Positions 25,680 to 35,848 are shown, counted from the first letter of the stretch. The stretch: 64,000 nucleotides of DNA from CAIODY01 sp046051225 (GCA_046051225.1 JBJOOR010000003.1:62001-126000); one strand, 5' to 3'. A program made the numbers and translations. Notes: generated by a model not told the origin, from the sequence alone.

Positions 25680-27431
25680 ATGAAATCAGTATTACTAATT
25701 TTAATTTCTTTTATTTTTGCTCAAAGTATTTTTGCTCAAACCACTTACTACGTAAGCACTTTGGGCAATGATACTAATAACGGCACATCCATTTCATCAA
25801 CTTGGAAAACGATTAAAAAAGCGGCTACAACTGTAGCTGCTGGTGGTACAATCGAAATTTTAGCAGGCACTTATCACGAAAAAATAATTCCGTTAGTTAC
25901 AGGTTTACCCAATAATTTTATCACTATAAAAAATCATCAAAATGATTCGGTAATTATTGATGGTGGAGGTATAAATGGTTGGGGTGTTTTAACTTTTTAT
26001 GGGCCTTCTTATTTTAAAATAGAAGGTATTCATTTTGCCATATCCGATTCATCATCGGCTTACAACTGGCAGCCAGCCATTATTGTAGGTAGCATTTCAT
26101 CCAATATCGAATTTAAAAATTGTACGTTTAATCATTTAATTAATAAACATTCAACAGGTATTGCATTGTATGGCAACGATACAACAGCAGCAGGTGTACA
26201 TGATATTACGATTACTAATTGCAATTTCGGAAACTCGATATTCAGTATGACACAAGCCATTGGAATAGCTGGAAATGTGCATGATTGCAGCATTATAAAC
26301 AATACCATTCATCATATTGCAAACTCGGGCATTGCATTAGTGGGCAGCGATAGCACTTCAAAAAAATGGATCTATGATTATGCACGAAATATTTCTATCA
26401 GCAATAATATTATTCATGATGTGTATAATAAAACGCCAGGCAATTATCAGCAAGGCATTGTAATTAGCGGCGCAAGAAATTGCATGATTGAAAAAAACAG
26501 AATTTATAATTGCGATTTTGGAATTAATATTTCGGGCTATTCAAATTATGCACGAACCGATAATATTGCTATTCGTGAAAATTTAATTTACAAAAATTAT
26601 TTACAAGGCATTTCTATCGGCATTTACAATTACACAAATTCTACTGCAAGAATTAGGTATGCAAATATTCATCACAACACTTTGTATCAAAATAATAGTT
26701 TGAAAACTAGTGCTGGCGAAATTGTTTTATTTCCATTTGATAGTAGCTCCATCACTCATAATATTTTTTATGCTAACAATCAAAACATGATTGGCTACTC
26801 ATGGTTTTATGGCGCTGGTTGGCAAAACAATATGATGGATTACAATTTATTTTGTTCTTCATTTTTAAATCCATCATCTATTATTTTTAATTGGGATGGA
26901 AATTATACTACAGGATTTGGTTATTATAAAATGGTAAGCAATCAGGATGCAAACAGCATTTTTGCCGACCCATTATTTGTAGATGAAAATAAAAATGATT
27001 TTCATTTATACAATACAAGCAAGGCTGTAGATGCTGGTAATACTGCATTTATAATCACAACCAACGAAACAGATTTCGAAAATCAAAGCCGTATTTTTAA
27101 TGGCAAAGTGGATATTGGTGCTGATGAAAATCAAGGTGAATTTGTTCGTGATACTATTTCGTTAGGAATAAATGAATTGGAAAATGAAATATCTATTTAC
27201 CCAAATCCATGTGGAGATGAGTTGACAGTTTTCAGTAATCAGCCCAGAACATTCGGGATAGTAAATTTAATAGAAGTTAAAAATATGTTGGGGCAAATAG
27301 TAAGTTGTAATAATTTAAAAAGCACTGAATACTACCAACTAAATACGGCCAACTTAAATTCAGGAATTTATTTTCTTCAACTTACCGATATGGATGGCAA
27401 AACATATAGAAAACAGTTTATTAAAAACTGA
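25680..27431 (+). CDS. Secreted right-handed beta-helix protein with type IX sorting tail
   Basis: 583 residues. A signal peptide (to about residue 20, FAQ) is followed by TTYYVSTLGNDTNNGTSISSTWKTI, the DUF1565-like opening of parallel beta-helix proteins. Repeated short rungs rich in Asn/Ile follow (for example ISNNIIHDV, MIEKNRIYN). The last ~75 residues are a type A sorting domain, with IYPNPCGDELTV, GIYFLQLTD and a basic end YRKQFIKN. It should be exported by Sec, then by the type IX system to the surface. Sugar-binding or polysaccharide-lyase activity is possible but no catalytic site is evident. Confidence 0.88.
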   Translation: MKSVLLILISFIFAQSIFAQTTYYVSTLGNDTNNGTSISSTWKTIKKAATTVAAGGTIEILAGTYHEKIIPLVTGLPNNFITIKNHQNDSVIIDGGGINGWGVLTFYGPSYFKIEGIHFAISDSSSAYNWQPAIIVGSISSNIEFKNCTFNHLINKHSTGIALYGNDTTAAGVHDITITNCNFGNSIFSMTQAIGIAGNVHDCSIINNTIHHIANSGIALVGSDSTSKKWIYDYARNISISNNIIHDVYNKTPGNYQQGIVISGARNCMIEKNRIYNCDFGINISGYSNYARTDNIAIRENLIYKNYLQGISIGIYNYTNSTARIRYANIHHNTLYQNNSLKTSAGEIVLFPFDSSSITHNIFYANNQNMIGYSWFYGAGWQNNMMDYNLFCSSFLNPSSIIFNWDGNYTTGFGYYKMVSNQDANSIFADPLFVDENKNDFHLYNTSKAVDAGNTAFIITTNETDFENQSRIFNGKVDIGADENQGEFVRDTISLGINELENEISIYPNPCGDELTVFSNQPRTFGIVNLIEVKNMLGQIVSCNNLKSTEYYQLNTANLNSGIYFLQLTDMDGKTYRKQFIKN

Positions 27432-27457
27432 TTTTTTGTTTCGAATTTTAGGAATGA

Positions 27458-27715
27458 CTAATAATGAAATTTACAAGAAATAATTACAATTTCATTTGCT
27501 GCAACAGCATATACCAATCTATGTTCATTATCAATTCTTCTACTCCAACAACCTTTCAAATCATGTTTTAATGCTTCAGGTTTTCCAATCCCTTCAAATG
27601 GTGTTCTACGGGCTGTTTCAATTAGTTCGGTAATACGTTCGTAAAGTTTTTTATTCTCAACAGCCCAAGCAGAAAATTCTTTGAAACTGTTTTTTGAAAA
27701 TTTTACATCTCTCAT
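27458..27715 (-). CDS. yoeB: YoeB/Txe-family mRNA-interferase toxin
   Basis: 85 residues, the family's standard length. The conserved core RRTPFEGIGKPEALKHDLKGCWSRRIDNEHRLVYAV closely follows E. coli YoeB, including the catalytic Glu in PFEG, the Arg in SRRI, and the near-terminal His in KFHY. YoeB cleaves mRNA at the ribosome A site when freed from its antitoxin. The antitoxin gene lies 3 bp upstream, so the pair is one operon. Confidence 0.93.
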   Translation of the reverse strand: MRDVKFSKNSFKEFSAWAVENKKLYERITELIETARRTPFEGIGKPEALKHDLKGCWSRRIDNEHRLVYAVAANEIVIISCKFHY

Positions 27716-27718
27716 TCT

Positions 27719-27973
27719 TCAATTTTTTTGAGCAATTTTTTTTGCTTCCTTGATGAATGAATTTCCGCTAAACGCAATGCTTTCGCCTTTTTCAAGCTGT
27801 TGCATTGATTTTTTTAAACTTTTTTTATTGGTGGCTGAACTCAATAAATATTCTGTTTCATCTATTCCATCTGAAATAGAAATAATGATTTCTTTTTTGC
27901 CAAACATTGTTTTAACGGCTTTCAAAAAAGATTCATTTAACTCATTTGCTGACAAAATATAGTTGGTAGTCAT
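27719..27973 (-). CDS. Antitoxin partner of YoeB (YefM-like C-terminus)
   Basis: 84 residues. The second half, ETEYLLSSATNKKSLKKSMQQLEKGESIAF, parallels the YefM toxin-binding part (EETAYLLRSPANARRL in E. coli). The first half (ILSANELNESFLKAVKTMFGKKEIIISI) keeps the Phd/YefM strand-helix-strand plan but diverges in sequence. It should neutralise the toxin and repress the operon from its own promoter, which is visible at 27991-28020. Confidence 0.85.
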   Translation of the reverse strand: MTTNYILSANELNESFLKAVKTMFGKKEIIISISDGIDETEYLLSSATNKKSLKKSMQQLEKGESIAFSGNSFIKEAKKIAQKN

Positions 27974-27990
27974 TTTGTATTTTGTTTTTG

Positions 27991-28020
27991 CAAAGATAAA
28001 TCAAAAAATATCCAATCAAA
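27991..28020 (-). promoter_or_regulatory. Promoter of the toxin-antitoxin operon
   Basis: On the minus strand TTTG (28017-28020) is followed by 18 bp and then TATCTTTG (27991-27998). The box ends 17 bp before the antitoxin ATG. Autoregulation by the antitoxin is known for the family; no separate operator is obvious. Confidence 0.6.
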
Positions 28021-28059
28021 AAAAAAGCATCTTCTCATTATTAAAAACCGATTTTGTTA

Positions 28060-28087
28060 TTTGCTAATTAACGAATTGCTAAATTTG
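28060..28087 (+). promoter_or_regulatory. Probable purD promoter
   Basis: TAAATTTG at 28080-28087, 17 bp before the ATG. TTTG copies lie 16 bp (28060-28063) or 23 bp (28053-28056) upstream, so the -33 assignment is uncertain. Confidence 0.4.
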
Positions 28088-28104
28088 CATTTCAATTTTA
28101 TGTA

Positions 28105-29424
28105 ATGAAAATTTTAATATTAGGCTCGGGTGGCAGAGAACATGCTTTTGCTTGGAAAATTGCTCAAAGCAAACTGTGTTCAAAATTATTTATTGCACCT
28201 GGCAATGCAGGCACATCAGCCTGTGCAACAAATGTAAATATCAAAGTTTCGGATTTTGAAGCTATCGAAAAATTTTGTGTAAATGAAAAAATTGATTTGG
28301 TTTTACCCGGCAGCGAAGAGCCTTTAGTAAAAGGAATTTATGATTATTTTCAATCGAAAGATTCGTTAAAAAATATTCCAGTAATAGGCCCATCAATGGA
28401 AGGCGCAAAATTGGAAGGTAGCAAAGCTTACGCAAAAGCATTTATGATGCGACACAATATTCCAACGGCTGCTTATCAAGAATTTGATAAAAATAATTTG
28501 CAACAAGGTATTGAATATTTGCAAAATTCAAGTTTACCAATTGTATTAAAAGCTGATGGATTAGCTGCTGGTAAAGGCGTTGTAATTTGTGAAACACATG
28601 AACATGCAATGGCTGAATTAACTGAAATGATTGAAGCCGCTAAATTTGGCGATGCAAGTGCAAAGGTGGTGGTTGAACAATTTTTGAAAGGAATTGAATT
28701 AAGCGTTTTTGTATTAAGCGATGGTAATAATTATGTGATTTTACCAACTGCAAAAGATTATAAACGAATAGGCGAAGGCGATAAAGGATTGAATACAGGC
28801 GGCATGGGTGCAATATCACCAGTGCCATTTGCTGATGAATCATTGATGAAAAAAATAATTGAACAAATAATTGAACCAACCATAAAAGGATTACAACAAG
28901 AAAAAATTGTTTATAAAGGGTTTATTTACTTTGGTATAATTTGCCTCACCCCAGCCCTCTCCAAAGGAGAGGGAGAAAAGGCACTTAATCCATTTGTAAT
29001 TGAATATAATTGTAGAATGGGCGACCCCGAAACCGAAGTAGTGATACCCCGAATTGAAAATGATTTAGTGCAATTATTTTTAGCTACTGCAAATAATACA
29101 TTAGATAAAGAAACGATGATTGAAAATCCAAAAGCTGGCTGTACCGTGGTTTTAGCAAGCAATGGCTATCCTGAAACATTTGAAACAGGAAAAAAAATTA
29201 ACCCTATTGAATTAGAAAATGATGTAATTGTATTTCATGCAGGAACAAAGTTGGATGATGATGGGAAAATAATTTCATCGGGTGGCAGAGTGATGATGCT
29301 AACGGCATTGCATAATGATTTAAACAAAGCCCGTGAATTAGCCATCAGCAGAGCTTCAAAAGGCTTTTTCGAAAATCAGTATTATAGAAAAGATATTGGA
29401 ATGGATGTAATCAATTTAAAATAA
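28105..29424 (+). CDS. purD: Phosphoribosylamine-glycine ligase (GAR synthetase)
   Basis: 439 residues, an ATP-grasp ligase joining glycine to phosphoribosylamine in purine synthesis. It begins MKILILGSGGREHAFAWKI, the family's standard start, with the ATP site LKADGLAAGKGVVI, the block DYKRIGEGDKGLNTGGMGAISPVPF, and the metal site EYNCRMGDPETE. Between YKGFIYFGII and PFVIEYNC lies an extra segment, LTPALSKGEGEK, encoded by a palindromic repeat (28942-28983). The corresponding hairpin in typical PurD is several residues long. The frame stays open, so the protein should be made with a longer surface loop. Confidence 0.93.
   Translation: MKILILGSGGREHAFAWKIAQSKLCSKLFIAPGNAGTSACATNVNIKVSDFEAIEKFCVNEKIDLVLPGSEEPLVKGIYDYFQSKDSLKNIPVIGPSMEGAKLEGSKAYAKAFMMRHNIPTAAYQEFDKNNLQQGIEYLQNSSLPIVLKADGLAAGKGVVICETHEHAMAELTEMIEAAKFGDASAKVVVEQFLKGIELSVFVLSDGNNYVILPTAKDYKRIGEGDKGLNTGGMGAISPVPFADESLMKKIIEQIIEPTIKGLQQEKIVYKGFIYFGIICLTPALSKGEGEKALNPFVIEYNCRMGDPETEVVIPRIENDLVQLFLATANNTLDKETMIENPKAGCTVVLASNGYPETFETGKKINPIELENDVIVFHAGTKLDDDGKIISSGGRVMMLTALHNDLNKARELAISRASKGFFENQYYRKDIGMDVINLK
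28942..28983 (+). repeat. Palindromic repeat element inserted in frame within purD
   Basis: CCCTCTCC (28955-28962), AAA, then GGAGAGGG (28966-28973), flanked by outer complementary TGCC and GGCA, 42 nt in total (14 codons). G+C is far above the surrounding sequence. It reads open in frame on the coding strand and gives SPLERAGVR on the other. From general knowledge this resembles a repeat dispersed in many Bacteroidota genomes. No other copy was noticed in this window. Confidence 0.7.
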
Positions 29425-29498
29425 CACCAACTATTTTTATTCGATTTTGAATTTGGTTTACTACCAATTCCTATCGAAATTTGTATTTTGAAAAACAG

Positions 29499-29526
29499 AT
29501 GCAACGTTTTAAAAATGCAACGTTTT
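29499..29526. repeat. Tandem 12-mers upstream of the large surface-protein gene
   Basis: ATGCAACGTTTT occurs at 29499-29510 and 29515-29526, spaced 16 bp start to start. Each contains the palindrome AACGTT. They lie about 65 bp before the start codon and could be activator or repressor sites. Confidence 0.4.
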
Positions 29527-29589
29527 CATTAATTAAATAGTCCTATTAAAACAACCTAAAATTTAATTTTTATACCTTAATTTTAAGCC

Positions 29590-32500
29590 ATGAAAAAAAT
29601 AGTTTTTTTACTTGCCTTAGTTTTTAGTTTATTTTATTCAAATCAAAGTAAAGCCCAGTTAACAGCTCACTTTGTAGCCGCAAATGGTCTTACATTTCCT
29701 ATTGATACGTGTGGTAACTTAGTTTTAACATTAAACAATACCTCAATTGGAAGTTATGATACAGCCAAATGGGCAATTTATTATAGTGCGGCTTATAATT
29801 GTAACTCTTCTGGTGCCGCAACTATTTATAAATTTTTTGGTGCTACAAAAAGTAGTTCGCCAATTATTGCCGCAGTAAATGCAGGCTCGTATTATGTATG
29901 CTTAACTGTTTCAAATGCTGCAGGACAAGTAAGTCAATCATGTGCATGTATTGCCAATACTCATTCCGTTCCTATAGCTTGCTTTACTGCATCTGACACA
30001 ATAGGTTGCGGCGTTTTAAATACAGTTTTAACGCCCTGTAATCCTAATAGCGTACCTCCATACACTTATACATGGAATGTGGGTTCGGGTATTAATCCAT
30101 CTACAAATACTCAATATAATTCACAATACAATACTTATGGTTCGGCAGTATTAGGAACGGGAAGTTTAAATGTAAAATATAATTGCGGAGGGAACAGAAA
30201 CAATGTTTATTTGCAGGTATCAGATGCAAATGGATGTAAAAGTGCTTTTATTAAAACTAGCTATTTATACGCAGTATGTAAACCAACTGCATCAATGTAT
30301 GTAGCAAGTGGAAGTAATTTATGTTCGCCAGGAATAATGAATCTAGCATCTCCAGCAGGAAATGATAGTTATACTTGGTGGATTCCATCCACATCTACTA
30401 CAGCAACTTCAGGGCCATTACCGTCAAATACAGTAAGCCATAATTTTACATCTTTTGGATGTATGAATGTAAAACTAGCAGTGTTCAAATATGTTCATCC
30501 TACATTTGGTTGCTCGGATACAATTACTCAAAATAATGCTGTTTGTATTCAAGGTATTGCAAATAATCCATGTTTGACATTATCTACTACAAATATTGGC
30601 TCGGGTCAATTTTTTACGGCTTCCTTTACCGCTTGTACAAATCCTGCATCTTCAAGTTCAATTCAAGGCACTTTAGTTGCATTTCCATGTAATGGTTCTT
30701 ATCCTGTTGGATGTGTAGTGCCAGTTACATTAGGAAACATTACTTCTTTAAGTTGCAATTCAGGTGTATTAAATTGTATGATCAATTTACCAGCATGTTA
30801 TTTAGCACCTGTTACTTATTGTATTGGCTTTAAAGGAGATTCGATAACTAACTTATCTAATGGTTGCGTAGGCTTATATTCATTGCTTAGTCCATGTGGT
30901 GGTGGTAGCCCATTAACAATTACAGTAAATCCTTGCCCAAGTGCTGCAATAACCATGTCGCCTGGGTATACTGGTAATTATTGCTCACCCTCACATCAAT
31001 TTTGCTTTGATGGACCAACGCAAAATGTGGCCCCAAATTTACCTGGTGCTACTTACGAGTGGTATGTTGCCAATCCAAATTCAGGAGCTTCCGTTCAAGG
31101 AACAGGGGTAAATTTTTGTACTACATTTTCAGGTTATGGTTCACATGATGTTTACTTGAAAGTTACACAAAGTGCAGCAAATGGTGGATGTTCGACCATT
31201 TCAACAAAAACAGTATCATTAACACCACTTAAAGGGAGTTTTACTTACAATAGAACAAATGGTTGCGATACAGTAACAGTAAGTTTTACACCTTCACCTA
31301 CAACTGATACATTATATACATGGGATTTTGGTGATGGTCAATCTTTTGCTACTCATGACACTTTACCAACATCTCATCATTATGCTAGCAATATTGATAC
31401 TTGCTATACCGTAAAATTAATGCATAGGTCATATCATTTAGGAGGTATTCATTGTATTGATACAGTAGTTCAATATCGAATAATACATATTGGTCATAAG
31501 ATTACTCCTAAAGTTACGCTTTCTGATAGCACATTATGTTTAAAAAATGGACAAGCATGTTTGTATGTTCAACCTGATCCAATCACTCAAGTTATTCATG
31601 TTCCAGGCTCTTATGTTTCATTATGTAATGTAAAATCATGCAATTGGTATTTTACTCGACCACATAAAACCCAAGTTTTAGCACGAACTTTTGTTTGCGA
31701 TACACCAAAAGTTTGTTTTACAGATACGGGTGTATATTCTGGGCATTTTATTATAAATAGTAACGGATGCCAAGACACACTTACTGTTGATAGTTTAGTA
31801 ACAGTAAATGGTATTGAAGCAAATTTTAGTGATTCGGTTTGGTGTGCTGCTGGTGGTGTAGTAACATCACAAACTTGTACATTTATTCCATCAATAAAAA
31901 TTTATCCGAAAAATGGTACTGGCACTTATCCTACAACGGTAAAATATATTTTATTCGGTGCTTTAGCAGGTGGTGGTGATTATATTGATTCGAGTGTATA
32001 TTGGCCAACCACTTCACCCAACACCCCACATTCGCCTAAACGACTTACTTTTCAATTTCCTAATAATGGTGTGTATACCGTTTGGATGATTGTAAATAAT
32101 AACGGACAATCGTGCCAACCCGATACAGTAAAAAAAGTGGTTTCAATTTTAACTTACCAAGCTGTAATGCAGTTAATGCCTTTTAATGATCCTACTTCAA
32201 AATGCAAGGTACAAGGTTATGCTGGATGGACACTAAACGGTATTTATTCAACCCCAAATGCACCTTATCCACCTTATATTAAGGTAAAATGGGGGTTGCC
32301 AAACGGGCAAGGTGATACCACATATTCGGTTTCTGGCAATTCAAATACTTCTGGTGGTTTACTTAATGGATTTACTCATTATTACGATTCGTGTGGCACT
32401 TTTAGAGTAAAATTAATAATTGGGAATAGTTCAGGTTCATGCCAAGATTCATCAGATTTATTATTAACCGTAACAGATTTTTATAGAGATAGCGCAATAT

Positions 32501-35500
32501 ATCATTCACCAGGTTTTCAATACGGCATGGTTCAAATGGATCCTGTTACAGGCGCTTGTAACAGATGTTCAAAATTTACAAATAAAATTAAAGTATGTGG
32601 TAGTACATTGGTAAAAACAACATTTAACTTCCAAGATGGTTCGCCAATTGATACAGTATATGGTAGTACTTGGACAAGCTTTGTACACTGCTTTTTAAAA
32701 CAACCTACAACAAATATTCAATATGAAGTTTTTAGTGCAAGTGGATGTAGTTTAACTCAAGGTATTGCAACACCAACTTACTGTGGTAATTTTGCAAATT
32801 TTAGCGGTTTATCTGATACAGTATTATGTCTTGGAGCAACTTTAAATTTATCGAATAGATCTACGGGTAATGTTGATACTAGTACATGGACATGGGATTC
32901 AATTGCCTGCAAATCGCCTACCCCTTGGTTAACTTTAAAAAAGACAACCCTAGCAAATTTTCAATTACAACCACAATCACCATACACAAGTAAAAATGGA
33001 TACTACTATTTAAATCTTCATGTACAAAATAGTTGTACTGCCAATGGAGGACATCCATGTTCTGATGACACATGTATACGCATTCATTTTCAAGACCCTG
33101 TAGCTCAATTTAATATTCCGAGTATTTGGCCCTGTCCCTCAAGTTTTTTACCAGTAACTAATTTATCGTATGGGGCTTATGATAGTTTAACGATTGAAGA
33201 GGATATTCCTGGTGTACAACCATTTTACTTTTTTTATAGTAAACGACAAGGTGGCATTCCAAGCAGTATTCAACTTCCTACGGGTTCTGTTGGTGTTTAT
33301 AATATTATATGCACTATTTATAGTACCAGAGGTGTACAAGCTAATGGATTGCCTTGTTTGTCTTCTGTTTCAAAAGTAGTAACCGTATTAGGTCCAAGCT
33401 ATGTACACCTTCCACCATTTAAACAACATGCTTGTATAAATGATACTATTTGGTTTAATGATTCTACTAACTCTGCAAACGGTATATTAGCAGTTTGGAA
33501 CGATGCTACTGCCCCTATTCAAATTCCACGAATTAACCCAACAGATACTACAACTCAATATTATCACTTTGGGCACCCATTTGATTTACCTGGTAAATAC
33601 CCAGTTTATTTTTTCATAACCGATGGCTCTAATTGTTCTTATCCAATAGTAGATACCGTATTTATTGATGGTCCAAAAGCTGCCTTTACTTATTCGCCGC
33701 CACTAACCAATTTTTGTGGTACTGCTAATGTTCAATTCCAAAATTCTTCTATTGCTAGCCAAGTTAGTAATATTGATACAGCTAGTTTTGAATGGACATT
33801 AATTGATGCTACTACATCATTACCTATTGCTACTTATACCTCTGATACAATAAATTTAAGCATCACTACTTCAGGAGTTTACTCTATGAAGTTAAAAATA
33901 AAAAGTACTACTGGATGTATAGACTCTATTCAACAAGACAATATTTTTACTGTTCATCCTAAACCAACATCAGCCTTTTCTATAAATCAAGATAGTATCT
34001 GTATTAATGGATGTATAAATTTTAATAATAATTCTGTTGACCCCGAAGCTAATTTAGGGTATCATTGGTATTTTGATTGGCCAAACAAATCCTTAACGAG
34101 TTCAAATCCTTCAACTTCTTATTGCTTTAATACATCAGGGTTGTATAATGCTGTACTAATAGATAGCTCTGTTACATTTTGTGTGGATACAAGTGTGGTT
34201 CAATCTATTTATGTGTCAGCTGATGTAGTAGCAAATTTTTCAGTTTTAACTACAACATACTGTGGCGATTCAGCTATTGTTGCATTTACTAATTTAAGTA
34301 CACCAGCTGCTGAATTATCTTATTGTTGGAATTTTGGCGATGGTTTTGCAGGTTGTCAGTCTAATTTACCTAACCCAACGCACAAATTTTATCTTACTGC
34401 TGGTTCAGCATCTACTTGCTTTAGTATTAAACTTATTGTAAACAATGCGTCAGGTTGCGATAGTTTTATTACTAAACAAATTTGTTTATATCCAAAACCA
34501 AATGCCGATTTTGATATGAGCCCTCCAGGAGCTTGTAATCCTTTAAAAGTAACCTTTAAAGACTTATCTACCACAATGGCATTATCGCCAATTACTAATT
34601 ATTATATCAATTGGGAACCTGGTTCAATTTACAATTCATCAAACTATCCTACGGGCATTACTCATACCTATCTTCATTCAGGTATTACGCAGCCTTTTGT
34701 TGATACAGTTACTTACATCATTACCACTCAACAGGGATGTATGGATACGGCAATTCACACAGTAAATAGCTATCCATTTCCTATTGCATGTGTTGCAAAA
34801 GACACATTAGTATGTGCTGGACAGCAAGTTAATTTAGGTTGTGCGCCTAAAGCTAACGAATCATATAATTGGTTTATTCCATTCGGTACAAGCTATACAC
34901 CAGGTAGATTTAATTCAAATCCATATATTCAACCTCAAATTGATACCACTTATTGCATGCAAGTAAGTAACCAATTTGGTTGTAGTGATACAGCTTGTGT
35001 TCATGTAAGTATTATTCCATTTATAATTCCATCAGCAGGTGTAGATACGGCAATATGTATCGGTGGTTCAGCATTGCTAAGTGCACAAGGTGGCATCACT
35101 TATTCGTGGTTAAATCAAAATACTAATCAGATAATTTCTACTAACCCAGCATTAGTTGTTCATCCTCTATTCCCAGCCACTTACACTTATACAGCTACTA
35201 TAAATGGTACTTGTAATAGCGATGTTGTAGATGTACATGTTACCGTATTTCCTTTACCAAATGTTATTTTAAATCATGAAATAAATGATGTAGTAGCTGG
35301 CAGACCAGTTCGAATTGCTCAAGTAGGTGCAGCTGGTGGATTCTACACCTATTTATGGGATCCTAATTACCATATCGATTCTATTTATTCGGGGTCGCCT
35401 ACAGTATGGCCTGATGTTACTACAAAATATACAGTAATATTAACCGATATTCATGGCTGTTCGGACACTGCTGATGTTACTGTGCACGTATTGTGCAACG

Positions 35501-35796
35501 CCAGCAATGCAGTATATGTTCCTAATGCATTTATTCCTGGGTCAACACCTGCCAATTCTAGATTTTATGTTCAAGGCACAGGTGTAACTCAATTAAATTA
35601 TATTAGAATCTATGATAGATGGGGTGGATTAGTATATAGTGCTCAAAATCAACCCATCAATGATTCAAGTGTAGGTTGGGATGGATTTTTCAATGGTAGC
35701 CCAATGCCTGCTGGTGTATTCATGTATCAACTTGAAGTACAATGTGCTGAAGGCGAAGTATTCCCTCTTACAGGCACTATGACATTAATTCGATAA
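29590..35796 (+). CDS. Giant PKD-repeat cell-surface protein with gliding-type C-terminal domain
   Basis: 2068 residues. A signal peptide ends near SKAQ (about residue 23). The body is very rich in Cys, Thr, Ser, Asn and Gly, with many Ig/PKD-like units. Clear PKD cores read YTWDFGDGQSF (about residue 575) and YCWNFGDGFAGC (about 1577). The last ~95 residues, from YVPNAFIPGST through IRIYDRWGGLVYS and WDGFFNGSPMPAGVFMYQLEV, form the gliding-motility-associated (type B) sorting domain. It should pass through the type IX machinery and stay on the surface or be released. An adhesin role is plausible but inferred. A terminator follows. Confidence 0.9.
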   Translation: MKKIVFLLALVFSLFYSNQSKAQLTAHFVAANGLTFPIDTCGNLVLTLNNTSIGSYDTAKWAIYYSAAYNCNSSGAATIYKFFGATKSSSPIIAAVNAGSYYVCLTVSNAAGQVSQSCACIANTHSVPIACFTASDTIGCGVLNTVLTPCNPNSVPPYTYTWNVGSGINPSTNTQYNSQYNTYGSAVLGTGSLNVKYNCGGNRNNVYLQVSDANGCKSAFIKTSYLYAVCKPTASMYVASGSNLCSPGIMNLASPAGNDSYTWWIPSTSTTATSGPLPSNTVSHNFTSFGCMNVKLAVFKYVHPTFGCSDTITQNNAVCIQGIANNPCLTLSTTNIGSGQFFTASFTACTNPASSSSIQGTLVAFPCNGSYPVGCVVPVTLGNITSLSCNSGVLNCMINLPACYLAPVTYCIGFKGDSITNLSNGCVGLYSLLSPCGGGSPLTITVNPCPSAAITMSPGYTGNYCSPSHQFCFDGPTQNVAPNLPGATYEWYVANPNSGASVQGTGVNFCTTFSGYGSHDVYLKVTQSAANGGCSTISTKTVSLTPLKGSFTYNRTNGCDTVTVSFTPSPTTDTLYTWDFGDGQSFATHDTLPTSHHYASNIDTCYTVKLMHRSYHLGGIHCIDTVVQYRIIHIGHKITPKVTLSDSTLCLKNGQACLYVQPDPITQVIHVPGSYVSLCNVKSCNWYFTRPHKTQVLARTFVCDTPKVCFTDTGVYSGHFIINSNGCQDTLTVDSLVTVNGIEANFSDSVWCAAGGVVTSQTCTFIPSIKIYPKNGTGTYPTTVKYILFGALAGGGDYIDSSVYWPTTSPNTPHSPKRLTFQFPNNGVYTVWMIVNNNGQSCQPDTVKKVVSILTYQAVMQLMPFNDPTSKCKVQGYAGWTLNGIYSTPNAPYPPYIKVKWGLPNGQGDTTYSVSGNSNTSGGLLNGFTHYYDSCGTFRVKLIIGNSSGSCQDSSDLLLTVTDFYRDSAIYHSPGFQYGMVQMDPVTGACNRCSKFTNKIKVCGSTLVKTTFNFQDGSPIDTVYGSTWTSFVHCFLKQPTTNIQYEVFSASGCSLTQGIATPTYCGNFANFSGLSDTVLCLGATLNLSNRSTGNVDTSTWTWDSIACKSPTPWLTLKKTTLANFQLQPQSPYTSKNGYYYLNLHVQNSCTANGGHPCSDDTCIRIHFQDPVAQFNIPSIWPCPSSFLPVTNLSYGAYDSLTIEEDIPGVQPFYFFYSKRQGGIPSSIQLPTGSVGVYNIICTIYSTRGVQANGLPCLSSVSKVVTVLGPSYVHLPPFKQHACINDTIWFNDSTNSANGILAVWNDATAPIQIPRINPTDTTTQYYHFGHPFDLPGKYPVYFFITDGSNCSYPIVDTVFIDGPKAAFTYSPPLTNFCGTANVQFQNSSIASQVSNIDTASFEWTLIDATTSLPIATYTSDTINLSITTSGVYSMKLKIKSTTGCIDSIQQDNIFTVHPKPTSAFSINQDSICINGCINFNNNSVDPEANLGYHWYFDWPNKSLTSSNPSTSYCFNTSGLYNAVLIDSSVTFCVDTSVVQSIYVSADVVANFSVLTTTYCGDSAIVAFTNLSTPAAELSYCWNFGDGFAGCQSNLPNPTHKFYLTAGSASTCFSIKLIVNNASGCDSFITKQICLYPKPNADFDMSPPGACNPLKVTFKDLSTTMALSPITNYYINWEPGSIYNSSNYPTGITHTYLHSGITQPFVDTVTYIITTQQGCMDTAIHTVNSYPFPIACVAKDTLVCAGQQVNLGCAPKANESYNWFIPFGTSYTPGRFNSNPYIQPQIDTTYCMQVSNQFGCSDTACVHVSIIPFIIPSAGVDTAICIGGSALLSAQGGITYSWLNQNTNQIISTNPALVVHPLFPATYTYTATINGTCNSDVVDVHVTVFPLPNVILNHEINDVVAGRPVRIAQVGAAGGFYTYLWDPNYHIDSIYSGSPTVWPDVTTKYTVILTDIHGCSDTADVTVHVLCNASNAVYVPNAFIPGSTPANSRFYVQGTGVTQLNYIRIYDRWGGLVYSAQNQPINDSSVGWDGFFNGSPMPAGVFMYQLEVQCAEGEVFPLTGTMTLIR

Positions 35797-35810
35797 TCAA
35801 CTCTTTTAAT

Positions 35811-35843
35811 AAAAAAGCAGCAAGTAATGCTTGCTGCTTTTTT
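35811..35843 (+). terminator. Terminator of the giant surface-protein gene
   Basis: Perfect 14-bp stem (35811-35824 with 35830-35843) and 5-nt loop, with A and T runs. It ends 5 bp before the yidD start codon. Confidence 0.85.
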
Positions 35844-35848
35844 ATTTT

